Source: NIOZ-UU13 sp964653075 (GTDB lineage Bacteria > Planctomycetota > Phycisphaerae > Sedimentisphaerales > Anaerobacaceae). From it: a stretch of 64,000 nucleotides of DNA. Location of the stretch: positions 1-64,000 of the forward strand of contig CAZZAX010000009.1 of assembly GCA_964653075.1 (NCBI GenBank). The letters are read 5' to 3'. This document shows, piece by piece, positions 27,148 to 35,887 of this stretch (its first letter is position 1; each line of letters starts with the position of its first letter). The notes beneath the pieces were generated by a model. That model made no database searches and was not told the origin of the DNA. It worked only from the letters and a program-made list of their open reading frames with translations. Made by a program: the position numbers and the translations under genes.

Positions 27148-29229
27148 ATGATGAAACATTCAAAAATGAATTTGATAGTAGTTATTTTCACAATTTACAG
27201 CATGTTCGGCTTGCCTGTATATGGGCAAGCTCCCGATCTTCGTACAAAACACGATGGCAAATTCTACAAGGTGGAGGTTCTTCTGGACGGTCAGGATATT
27301 CTAACTTCACCGCCGGAAGGTCTCTGGTCGATTGCTACCGCCTGGGAGCAGGGTTGGCCTGCGGATTGGGTACATGGTAAACCTACTGAGTTAGAGCACA
27401 TAGGAGACTGGACGATTTTACGGGGCAAGCTCGAAACATCGGCGGGCACATGGCGGATTTCAGATTCGTATCGGCCCGAAGGCAATGTTGTTAAGTGTGT
27501 TCGCAGGTTCATTTGGGAAGGAAAGGCAACGGCCAAATTTGTGACACTGTCGGTTCGTTTTCAATGCCGTGGTAAAGGTTCAAGTGCTTTGCTGCCCGGC
27601 ATACTGTATCATGGAAATCCGTCCGGCGCAAAGAGCGGCAGAGTACCTGAATACTGCGGCCAAGCCGGGGAAGAAGCCATTTTCGAAGAACATCGTTTTC
27701 CTATGCCTTATGTCAGTTTGGAATGGGCTGACAATAATGGCATGAAGGGAGCAGCATTGCATTCGTTGCCCTCGCCTGTGTCATACGGCAACCTACAGGA
27801 CCAATGGTGGTCGTTGGGATTGATTGCGAAAGAGCGAGGAACTGAGCTGGTTCTTCTGTCGGGTCCCTGTGCCTCCAATGGCAAACGAAGTGTTATTAAG
27901 GCTTCCCAGCGTGGTTTTATCCCGTATGATAATGCTTATATTAATGTGCCGCCGGGGGCAGTTATTGAAAAAACATTCTATCTTGAGGTTTATCCGGTCA
28001 AAGAAAAAGGCTCCGGATTTCAGCGCCCCACAAGGACGTCTTTGGATATTTTCTCTCCGTATTCTCTTGAAGGTTTGCCTTCATTTAAGGATATCATCAA
28101 GGCAAAGTACCGCCTCGCCAAAACACGATGGCACGAAGAAGAGAACATTGCTGGTTTTAACAAATATCCCGACCGGAGTTATTTTGTTTTCGGCTGGTGC
28201 GGCCAGACCGCAGCTCCAGGATATGCGTTGCTGGTTTTGGCTGAAGAACTCCGCGATTCAAAGGCATCGGAGATGGCAAGAAAATCTCTTGATTTCCTTT
28301 CCGGAGTGGAGTTTTACGACCAGGGTTTTTATACCTGGTACGATTACAAAAAACGTCAGTGGGTTCGGCGCAATCGGCCCGAGCTGCTTTCTCAGGGCCA
28401 GGCCATGTTGAATTTTGCCAATGCGATTCGTGTCGGCAGAACAAAAGGATTGGATGTTTCTCGCTGGGAACGTTTTATGCGCAGGGCGTGTTATTTTCAT
28501 GCAGAAAGAATTCTGGCGGATGATTGGAGGCCGTTGTCAACGAATCAGGCATTTTTTATTGCTCCGCTTTGCAAAGCTTATAAGCTGTTCGGTTCTGATA
28601 CTTATCGCCTGGCTGCGGAAAAAGCAGGCAACGTCTATGCGTCGAGGCATCTGAGTATGGATGAGCCGTACTGGGGCGGCACTTTGGACGCCAGTTGTGA
28701 AGATAAGGAGGGCGCTTTTGCGGCGTTACAGGGATTTTTGGCGCTGTATGAGCTGACGAATAACCGCAAATACCTCAAATGGGCCGAGCACGCCTGTGAC
28801 GTTGTTTTAACTTATGTAATGGTGCTGGATATAGACCTGCCGGCGGGCCGTCTCCGCGACCATGATTTCAAAACCAGGGGCTGGACGGCCGTATCTGTCC
28901 AAAACATGCACATTGATGTCTTCGGTGTTCTTATTACACCGGATATCTATCGATTAGGGCAGCTTCTGAACAGAGAAGAATTAAAAAAGCTTGCAATCTT
29001 AATGTATCGCAGTTGCGGCCAGCTTATCGACCCTTATGGAAGCCAGGGCGAACAGCCGCATCATACGAATTATGCACAGCACGGGAAATTCAGGCAGCGT
29101 CTCAGTCGTAACGATATTTCCGGCATTCGTGGTAATTATGTTGAAGAATGGACGGTGTTCTGGATTACCGCGCACTTTTTGAATGCAGGCGCGCAGTTCA
29201 AGGAGCTTGGTGTGCAAATCTGGGAGTAA
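27148..29229 (+). CDS. Exported alpha/alpha-barrel protein, putative glycosidase or lyase of unknown family
   Basis: 693 residues. AGGAG lies 4 bases before the first ATG and 7 before a second ATG at 27151, which may be the true start. A Sec signal (IVVIFTIYSMFGLPVYGQ) is followed by a beta-rich domain (about 30-310). A helical region (about 315-690) has the repeated helix-pair pattern of six-hairpin glycosidases (for example GYALLVLAEELRDSKASEMA and GAFAALQGFLALYELTNNRK). Possible catalytic acids include those in DEPYWGGTLDASCEDKEG. I cannot place it in a named CAZy family. It precedes a Gfo/Idh/MocA oxidoreductase and a DUF1080-ThuA protein, so it probably acts on the same glycan. Confidence 0.8.
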   Translation: MMKHSKMNLIVVIFTIYSMFGLPVYGQAPDLRTKHDGKFYKVEVLLDGQDILTSPPEGLWSIATAWEQGWPADWVHGKPTELEHIGDWTILRGKLETSAGTWRISDSYRPEGNVVKCVRRFIWEGKATAKFVTLSVRFQCRGKGSSALLPGILYHGNPSGAKSGRVPEYCGQAGEEAIFEEHRFPMPYVSLEWADNNGMKGAALHSLPSPVSYGNLQDQWWSLGLIAKERGTELVLLSGPCASNGKRSVIKASQRGFIPYDNAYINVPPGAVIEKTFYLEVYPVKEKGSGFQRPTRTSLDIFSPYSLEGLPSFKDIIKAKYRLAKTRWHEEENIAGFNKYPDRSYFVFGWCGQTAAPGYALLVLAEELRDSKASEMARKSLDFLSGVEFYDQGFYTWYDYKKRQWVRRNRPELLSQGQAMLNFANAIRVGRTKGLDVSRWERFMRRACYFHAERILADDWRPLSTNQAFFIAPLCKAYKLFGSDTYRLAAEKAGNVYASRHLSMDEPYWGGTLDASCEDKEGAFAALQGFLALYELTNNRKYLKWAEHACDVVLTYVMVLDIDLPAGRLRDHDFKTRGWTAVSVQNMHIDVFGVLITPDIYRLGQLLNREELKKLAILMYRSCGQLIDPYGSQGEQPHHTNYAQHGKFRQRLSRNDISGIRGNYVEEWTVFWITAHFLNAGAQFKELGVQIWE

Positions 29230-29287
29230 AGCCTCGATGATATGAAAATCAGGTTTTAATATTTGCTGTTTCAATATCAGAATGATA

Positions 29288-29318
29288 TTGCAAAAATTGT
29301 GAATTTTGATACTATAAT
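29288..29318 (+). promoter_or_regulatory. Weak candidate promoter before the Gfo/Idh/MocA gene
   Basis: TTGCAA (29288-29293) and a perfect TATAAT (29313-29318), with a long 19-bp spacer, lie about 70 bases before the ATG at 29391. It could give the oxidoreductase an internal transcript. Confidence 0.3.
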
Positions 29319-29390
29319 CCGATGAGGATGGGTCTAAACTCTGTTGTGTTATTATCTCGTTTCTCGACTGATATGAATTAGGAGAATATT

Positions 29391-30677
29391 ATGAAAAAAG
29401 AAGGCAGAATAACTCGAAGGAGCTTTTTGAAAGGAACCGCAGTTGCCGCAGGTACAACCATGGCTTTTCCTGCAATTGTCCCTTCCTCGGTTTTTGGGGC
29501 TTACTCACCGAGCAACCGTATAGTCATGGGGGCAATAGGAGTCGGCTCGCAGGGAACCGGTGATATGCGGGGTTTCTTAAACAAGCCGGAAGTGCAGATG
29601 GTTGCCGTTTGCGATGTTGATAAGGCCCATCGAGACGGTGCCAAGAAAATAGTTGACCAGATATATCGCAATAGCGATTGCACGGCCTATCATGACTTTC
29701 GTGAGTTAATTGGTCGCGGCGACCTCGATGCAATTCAAATAGCGATGCCTGACCAATGGCATGCCATCCCTGCTATAGCAGCGGCCAGGGCGGGTCTGGA
29801 CATACACGGCCAAAAACCGCTTGCCCGCTCCATCCGGGAAGGACGTGCAATCTGCAACGCTGTCCATCGCTACGGGCGGGTTTGGCAGACCGGCAGCCAG
29901 CAGCGCTCCGACTGGAAATTCCGCAGGGCTTGTGAGCTTGTTCGCAACGGCCGCATCGGAAAAATCCTGAAGGTTGAAGTCGGCCTGCCAACCGGCGGCG
30001 CTACGGACGTCAAACCTGTTACGCAGGTTCCCGAAGGGCTCGATTGGAATTTCTGGCTCGGGCCTGCTCCTTATGTGCCATACAGGGGTGTGGTTCACTG
30101 GAACTGGAGATGGATTATGGATTACTCCGGCGGCCAGCTTACCGACTGGGCGGGGCATCACATCGATATTGCCCACTGGGGTATGGGCTGGGATTATACC
30201 GGGCCGGTGGAAATCGAGGGCAAGGGCAACTATCCCAAAGAAGGTCTCTATAATGTTCCAACTGAGTATAGATTTACCTGCAAATATGCCGACGGCACGA
30301 TAATGACCGTTGCCAACAACCAGCAGCTCACTCAGGGCGCCAAATGGTACGGCGAGAAGGGTTGGATACATGTGAACCGAGGCGGCCTGAGTGCATCCAA
30401 TGAAAAAATCCTGCGGGAGGAAATTGCCCCCAACGAAATAAAACTCTACGAGAGCAGAGACCATAAACAGAACTTCCTCGATTGCGTAAAAAGCCGCAGG
30501 CTTACCATTTGTCCCGTGGAAGTCGGGCATCGCTCCATCAGTGTGGCTCTGCTCGGTGAAATTGCAATGCTCACGGGACGCAAAATCAAATGGGACCCCG
30601 TAAAAGAAGAAATCATCGGCAATTCCGAAGCCGGCGCATTACTTGGCCGTTCCTACCGCGAGCCATGGGTTCTGTAA
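29391..30677 (+). CDS. Gfo/Idh/MocA-family oxidoreductase, Tat-exported
   Basis: 428 residues. ITRRSFLKGTAVAAGTTMAF is a textbook twin-arginine signal, so it is exported folded, probably with bound NAD(P), as in Zymomonas glucose-fructose oxidoreductase. The Rossmann motif is GAIGVGSQGTGDM (48-60). The substrate domain follows (WNWRWIMDYSGGQLTDWAGH). The catalytic-lysine motif, usually EKP, reads GQKPLA. It should oxidise or isomerise a sugar hydroxyl by hydride transfer. AGGAG precedes the ATG. It is followed 41 bases later by the DUF1080-ThuA protein; ThuB, the partner of ThuA in disaccharide 3-oxidation, belongs to this same superfamily. Confidence 0.92.
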   Translation: MKKEGRITRRSFLKGTAVAAGTTMAFPAIVPSSVFGAYSPSNRIVMGAIGVGSQGTGDMRGFLNKPEVQMVAVCDVDKAHRDGAKKIVDQIYRNSDCTAYHDFRELIGRGDLDAIQIAMPDQWHAIPAIAAARAGLDIHGQKPLARSIREGRAICNAVHRYGRVWQTGSQQRSDWKFRRACELVRNGRIGKILKVEVGLPTGGATDVKPVTQVPEGLDWNFWLGPAPYVPYRGVVHWNWRWIMDYSGGQLTDWAGHHIDIAHWGMGWDYTGPVEIEGKGNYPKEGLYNVPTEYRFTCKYADGTIMTVANNQQLTQGAKWYGEKGWIHVNRGGLSASNEKILREEIAPNEIKLYESRDHKQNFLDCVKSRRLTICPVEVGHRSISVALLGEIAMLTGRKIKWDPVKEEIIGNSEAGALLGRSYREPWVL

Positions 30678-30718
30678 AAGAAATTCAGTTAAAAATGCAA
30701 GACATAAGGAGCACAATA

Positions 30719-33700
30719 ATGAAACGTTTCGTAACGCTTTTTCTTATATACGCCATAGTTTATATTTCGCTGCCGGCTTTATCAATCGCGGCACAAGCAG
30801 ACTGGGAGAGCCTCTTCGACGGTAAAACCCTCGATGGCTGGGTCCAGCGTAACGGTAAGGCGAAGTACACCGTTCAGGACGGGATGATTGTCGGAACCAC
30901 AGTCCTTAATACGCCCAACAGCTTCCTCTGCACAGAGAAAATGTACACCGATTTCATTCTGGAGCTGGAATTTTTTGTTAAACCCGGAATGAATTCCGGT
31001 ATTCAGATTCGCAGCCACAGCTTCGAGCACTTTAAGAACTACCGCGTCCATGGTTATCAGGTTGAAATCGATCCCGGTACAGGAGCCTATAAAAGAAGCC
31101 CAAGGAATCTGCTGGCCGATGGCAGGCCCGCCCCGGAAACTGCACCGCGTTCCTGGTCCGGTGGTATTTACGACGAGGCCCGTCGCGGCTGGCTCAACAA
31201 CCTGACTAAGAACCCTGCTGCCCGGAAGGCCTTCAAGCAAAACCAGTGGAACCACTATCGCATCGAGGCCATCGGTGACAGGATACGAACATGGGTTAAC
31301 GGTGTGCCCGCCGCCGACCTGATAGATGATATGACCTCGACGGGATTCATTGCCTTACAGGTCCACGGCTCTAAACAGGCGGGCAACAGCATCAAATGGC
31401 GGAATATCCGCATACAGGATATCAGCAGAGCTAATAAGAAAATTCTTAAGGCCCTGATAGTTGACGGCCAGAACAATCATGACTGGAAAAGAACCACGCC
31501 TGTTCTCAAGAGCTTACTGGAAGAAACGGGAATGTTCGAAGTCGATGTGGCTACTTCGCCTGCTAAAGGTCGGCCGATGGATACCTTCAAGCCGAGTTTT
31601 TCGAAGTATGATGTAATCGTCTCGAACTATACCGGCGATGACTGGCCTAAACAGACTCAGGATACACTTGTTGAATATATGGAAAACGGCGGCGGTTTGG
31701 TTATTTATCACGCCGCGGACAACGCATTTCCGAAGTGGCAAGAATGGAACGAAATGATAGCTATCGGCGGATGGGGTGGACGGAATGAAAAGTCGGGCCC
31801 GATGGTTCGATACCGGGACGGCAAAGTCGTTTTCGATAATTCTCCCGGCCGCGGTGGGACACACGGCCCTCAGCATGAATTCCAGGTTGTGATGCGAGAC
31901 CGCCTGCACGCTATCACGGCAGGCCTTCCGGAAAAATGGATGCATTCAAAAGACGAGCTCTACAGCAAGCTCCGGGGCCCGGCAAAAAATATGAAGGTTC
32001 TTGCAACCGCTTACGCCGACCCGGCAAAAAAGGGCACCGGCGAGCATGAGCCAATCCTGTTCACAGTAAAGTACGGCAAAGGAAGAGTTTTCCATACCGT
32101 TCTCGGTCATGGTCCCGAACAGTTGCGCTGTGTCGGATTTATCGTAACCTTCCTGCGCGGTACCGAATGGGCCGCCACTGGAAGAGTAACCCAGGTCGAT
32201 GTGCCTGCGGACTTCCCCACTGCCAACAGGGTCAGCCTTCGGGCAGCTCTCTCGGCGGATTATGAATCAATAGAAGATTACGACTTCGGCAAGACCCGCC
32301 GGGCCATGGCGGCTATCGAGGAAGAGATTCGAAACGTCCCGCCGTCATCGTTTCCACAGGTCGAGGCAAGGTTGCTTAAGGCTCTTGAATCGCCAAAGAC
32401 AACTTTCGCAGGAAGGCAGTTTGTCTGTCGGATGCTGCGTCGTGTCGGCTCGGCCAAATCCGTGCCCGCTCTGTCAAAGCTGCTTGTCGACAGGGAACTG
32501 TCCCATATGGCACGTTTTGCTCTACAGCATATGGTCGTTCCTGAAGCCGGTGATGCTCTGCGCCAGGCGCTTACACAGTTGGAGGGTAATCGCAAAATTG
32601 GTGTCATTGGTTCGATAGGCCAGCGTGGTGACAATAAAGCTGTCCCGGAACTGGCAAAGCTTATAACTGGCGATAATCCGAAAGTTGCCCGTGCTGCTAT
32701 TGAAGCTTTGGGAAGAATTGGGGGCTCAAAGGCAGGTAATGCCCTGGTAGACGTTCGGGTACCGGCAAACCTCAAAGCTGCTTATGACAATGCTTATTTG
32801 ATGTGTGCTGATAAAATGCTAACCGAGGGGAAAAAAAATGAGGCCTTAGACATCTATAGCAGAATGATTGTACCAGACAACTACACCTGGATTAGAATAG
32901 CTGCCTACAAAGGTCTCGTACAGGCCGAAAAAGACCGGGCGGTACCCTATATACTTGCCCTTCTCAGGGATAAAGACCTCGACCTCCAGCGCGCCGCCGG
33001 AAAGTTCATAACCGAAATGCCCGGCACTGCTATCACAAAAGCCCTTGCCGAACAACTTCAGCAGCTTAGCGGTGACGCTCAGGTTGTACTGCTAACTGCC
33101 TTGGAAACGCGGAGCGATAAAGCTGCTGCGCCTTACGTCGCAGAAGCTATCGGAAGCAGGAGCGAGCCTGTTCGTCTTGCCGCGATCAAAGCCCTTGCGG
33201 TCCTTGGTAATTCCTCCAATGTCGAGCTACTTGCCAGAGCATCTATTATGGGCGGAGAAACCGGCAAAGCCGCTATGGAAAGTCTAAGCCGAATCTCAGC
33301 CCCGGGTGTTACTGATGAATTGATTGACATCGCACGCAGTCGTGCAGAGACCCCGGTTCGTGTTAATGTGATTCAGACACTTATCAATCGCCGCCAGACC
33401 GAAGCAATTCCTGTTTTGCTGACAGTTGCCAAAGACAATAACAGCAATGTTCGCCAGGCGGCTTACAAGGCCCTGGGCGAATTGTCCGGACAAAAAGAAC
33501 TTCCCGCTATGGTTTCGATACTTTTCGCTGCTGAAAGCGGTGCAGACCCGGCAGGCATTGAGCGTGCGATGATAGCCGCTGTCACGCGGCTCGAAGAGCC
33601 GGACGCCGCTCCTGTCATAACGGGTCTGGCCAATGCCGATGATGCCGTCAAGCCTAATCTTTTAGCCGTGCTTTCGCGTATCGGAGGCCAACCAGCGCTC

Positions 33701-34477
33701 CAGGCCGTTCGTAGTCAGTTGCTCAGTGGTAATGCCGAAATCAAGAAGTCTGCCATCCGTGCTCTGGCCGACTGGCCCGAGCCGGCGCCACTGGAAGACC
33801 TTATGAGGATTGCCAAGACTGAACGCGATTCGACCAACCAGGTTCTGGCGCTTCGTGGTTATATAAAACTGCTTGGAATACCCGCCAACCGCAGCGCAGC
33901 CGAGACTGTCCGGTTGTTAGCTGATGCTATGTCGGTTGCTAAGCGTGTAGATGAAAAGAAGGCTGTGCTCTCAGCATTGTCCAAATATCCATGTAAGCAG
34001 GGATTGGCTCTTGCAGAAAGTTGGAAAACAATTCCGGCTCTGACTGCCGAGGCGGAATTGGCCTTAAAGAAAATCAAAGAGGCGTTGTTGAGCAAGAATC
34101 TGAAAGCTACGGCCTCACGCGACAATAGAAATGCGCGTCGAGCGCTGGACGGTAATCGCTCAAGCCGCTGGAGTACAGGCAGGGGGATGAAACCCGGCGA
34201 TTGGTTTGTCTTAGACCTCGGTGTCGAAAGTACGATATCCGGCCTGACTCTCGATACAAGGAATTCGTCCAATGACTACCCACGCGGATATGAGGTTTAT
34301 GTCTCTTTCGATGGCGGCAGTTGGGGCAAACCCATTGTGACAGGTAAAGGTATCAATCCGCTCACCGAAATCAAGTTTGGAAAACCTGTGCAGACAAGGT
34401 TCGTCAAAATCATTCAAACCGGCTCGTCGGACGCTTGGCACTGGTCAATCCACGAGTTGAAGCTCGATTTGCAATAA
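30719..34477 (+). CDS. Exported four-part protein: DUF1080 + ThuA-like + HEAT repeats + discoidin (F5/8C) domain
   Basis: The start at 30719 follows AAGGAG and opens a Sec signal (RFVTLFLIYAIVYISLPALS); an earlier in-frame ATG inside the upstream gene is rejected. The 1252-residue protein contains a DUF1080/3-keto-disaccharide hydrolase domain (about 25-225, WESLFDGKTLDGW ... SIKWRNIRIQD). Next is a ThuA-like domain (about 239-485, KALIVDGQNNHDW, GGGLVIYHAADNAF). HEAT-type helical repeats follow (about 517-1115, many A-LG copies such as AAYKALGEL). A C-terminal F5/8 type C carbohydrate-binding domain closes it (about 1124-1252, ASRDNRNARRALDGN ... VKIIQTG). DUF1080 proteins cleave 3-keto-glycosides and ThuA acts on 3-keto-disaccharides. 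The enzyme probably processes products of the oxidoreductase immediately upstream. Confidence 0.92.
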   Translation: MKRFVTLFLIYAIVYISLPALSIAAQADWESLFDGKTLDGWVQRNGKAKYTVQDGMIVGTTVLNTPNSFLCTEKMYTDFILELEFFVKPGMNSGIQIRSHSFEHFKNYRVHGYQVEIDPGTGAYKRSPRNLLADGRPAPETAPRSWSGGIYDEARRGWLNNLTKNPAARKAFKQNQWNHYRIEAIGDRIRTWVNGVPAADLIDDMTSTGFIALQVHGSKQAGNSIKWRNIRIQDISRANKKILKALIVDGQNNHDWKRTTPVLKSLLEETGMFEVDVATSPAKGRPMDTFKPSFSKYDVIVSNYTGDDWPKQTQDTLVEYMENGGGLVIYHAADNAFPKWQEWNEMIAIGGWGGRNEKSGPMVRYRDGKVVFDNSPGRGGTHGPQHEFQVVMRDRLHAITAGLPEKWMHSKDELYSKLRGPAKNMKVLATAYADPAKKGTGEHEPILFTVKYGKGRVFHTVLGHGPEQLRCVGFIVTFLRGTEWAATGRVTQVDVPADFPTANRVSLRAALSADYESIEDYDFGKTRRAMAAIEEEIRNVPPSSFPQVEARLLKALESPKTTFAGRQFVCRMLRRVGSAKSVPALSKLLVDRELSHMARFALQHMVVPEAGDALRQALTQLEGNRKIGVIGSIGQRGDNKAVPELAKLITGDNPKVARAAIEALGRIGGSKAGNALVDVRVPANLKAAYDNAYLMCADKMLTEGKKNEALDIYSRMIVPDNYTWIRIAAYKGLVQAEKDRAVPYILALLRDKDLDLQRAAGKFITEMPGTAITKALAEQLQQLSGDAQVVLLTALETRSDKAAAPYVAEAIGSRSEPVRLAAIKALAVLGNSSNVELLARASIMGGETGKAAMESLSRISAPGVTDELIDIARSRAETPVRVNVIQTLINRRQTEAIPVLLTVAKDNNSNVRQAAYKALGELSGQKELPAMVSILFAAESGADPAGIERAMIAAVTRLEEPDAAPVITGLANADDAVKPNLLAVLSRIGGQPALQAVRSQLLSGNAEIKKSAIRALADWPEPAPLEDLMRIAKTERDSTNQVLALRGYIKLLGIPANRSAAETVRLLADAMSVAKRVDEKKAVLSALSKYPCKQGLALAESWKTIPALTAEAELALKKIKEALLSKNLKATASRDNRNARRALDGNRSSRWSTGRGMKPGDWFVLDLGVESTISGLTLDTRNSSNDYPRGYEVYVSFDGGSWGKPIVTGKGINPLTEIKFGKPVQTRFVKIIQTGSSDAWHWSIHELKLDLQ

Positions 34478-34527
34478 GGCGCGCCCCTTGAAATTTTTAG
34501 GAACGTTCTGTTAAAACAGAGAGTAAT

Positions 34528-34548
34528 ACCTTCTTTCTGATAGAAGGT
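34528..34548. terminator. Hairpin in the convergent gap
   Basis: ACCTTCT (34528-34534) and AGAAGGT (34542-34548) form a perfect 7-bp stem; a smaller one (TCTGTT/AACAGA, 34507-34520) precedes it. The position between convergent genes suggests a bidirectional terminator, but T-runs are poor. Confidence 0.35.
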
Positions 34549-34581
34549 TTGCGGCCGGTCTTTCGAGCTTCCGGGGCGGCT

Positions 34582-35622
34582 CTATGATTTGTTCATTATC
34601 TCACCAAGCGCTGTTAGTGTGAAATCGATATCCTCGGAGCTGATGCCGTAATGAGTTACAGCCCTGAAGCGTGAAGGTCCTAACAGCAGTATTTTAATTC
34701 CTTTATTACCGAGCTGGCTCACAAGTTCCTCAGCCTTGATTTGCCGGCTTACCATGTCGAAATAAACAATATTTGTTTGTACCCTTTCCGGCTCAATAGA
34801 CAAGCCCTGGATACGGGCGATACCCTGAGCCAGATGCTGAGCGTTTGCATGGTCATCTGCTATTCTGTCCACCATCTCCTCAAGAGCTGTTATACCTGCG
34901 GCGGCGATGATGCCGCATTGCCGCATACCGCCTCCAAGCACCTTTCGGTTTCGCCGCGCTTCGACAATGAACTCTTTAGTGCCGCATATCACAGAGCCGA
35001 CGGGAGCCGATAGCCCCTTTGAAAGGCAAAAGCTGACCGAATCCGCATAACAGGTCAGCTCTTTTACATCCACCTTCAAAGCCACGGCGGCGTTAAATAT
35101 CCGGGCACCGTCGAGGTGCACCATTAGTCCCCGGTTTTTGGCCAGTGTTGATACTTCTTTCATATACTCGAGTGAAAGAGCAGAGCCGCTGCAGCGATTG
35201 TGGGTATTTTCCAGGCATATCAGCCGGGTCCGGGGAAAATGCACGTTGTCACCGCGAATCGCTGCCTCGATTTCCTCCAGCCGCATTGTTCCGTCGGGCT
35301 GGTTGGTAATTGTGTGCGGGTGTATCCCGCCCAAAGCCGACATGCCCCCGGCTTCGTAAAGAAACGTGTGCGACCGGTCGCCAAGGATGACCTCTTCAGC
35401 ACGTTTGCAATGGGTTAATATGCATATCAGATTTCCCATCGTGCCGCTGACTACCAGCATTGCGGCTTCTTTTCCCATAAGTTCTGCGGCCATTTTCTCA
35501 AGACGTGTAGTTGTCGGGTCTTCACCGAATACGTCATCACCCAGCTCGGCATTATAAATAGCTTCTCTCATCGCTGGCGTTGGCAAAGTTACCGTATCAC
35601 TGCGTAAATCAATTGTTTTCAC
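34582..35622 (-). CDS. ltaE: Low-specificity L-threonine aldolase, PLP-dependent
   Basis: 346 residues, normal length. It cleaves L-threonine or L-allo-threonine to glycine and acetaldehyde in the cytosol. The family start IDLRSDTVTLPT is intact. The PLP-binding lysine is Lys202 in SFCLSKGLSAPVGS, His85 (DRSHTF) stacks on the cofactor, and HLDGARIFNAAV supplies the cofactor Asp. The start is GTG at 35622 with GGGAGG a few bases upstream. It is convergent with the DUF1080-ThuA gene and divergent from the sulfatase at 35888. Housekeeping amino-acid metabolism; not obviously linked to the glycan genes. Confidence 0.95.
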   Translation of the reverse strand: MKTIDLRSDTVTLPTPAMREAIYNAELGDDVFGEDPTTTRLEKMAAELMGKEAAMLVVSGTMGNLICILTHCKRAEEVILGDRSHTFLYEAGGMSALGGIHPHTITNQPDGTMRLEEIEAAIRGDNVHFPRTRLICLENTHNRCSGSALSLEYMKEVSTLAKNRGLMVHLDGARIFNAAVALKVDVKELTCYADSVSFCLSKGLSAPVGSVICGTKEFIVEARRNRKVLGGGMRQCGIIAAAGITALEEMVDRIADDHANAQHLAQGIARIQGLSIEPERVQTNIVYFDMVSRQIKAEELVSQLGNKGIKILLLGPSRFRAVTHYGISSEDIDFTLTALGEIMNKS

Positions 35623-35887
35623 GAACTACCTCCCGGACAAAAGTATTAAAAGAGATATTTATTATTAAACTCCTATAGTTATGACAACGGACTTTTCCTC
35701 TCGCTAAAATATCAAATTTGCATGATAAATAAAGTCATTTTGCATGTTTTTTTTGTACGATCATCCTAAAGTATCTTTCAAAGCAGTTTCCAAATCCGTC
35801 GCCATCAGAAAAGCTCTTGAGCAACGCCGCACAAATCATTATTATAAATGTCTCAGGCATATAAGACTATTATGAGGAGAATTAAAT

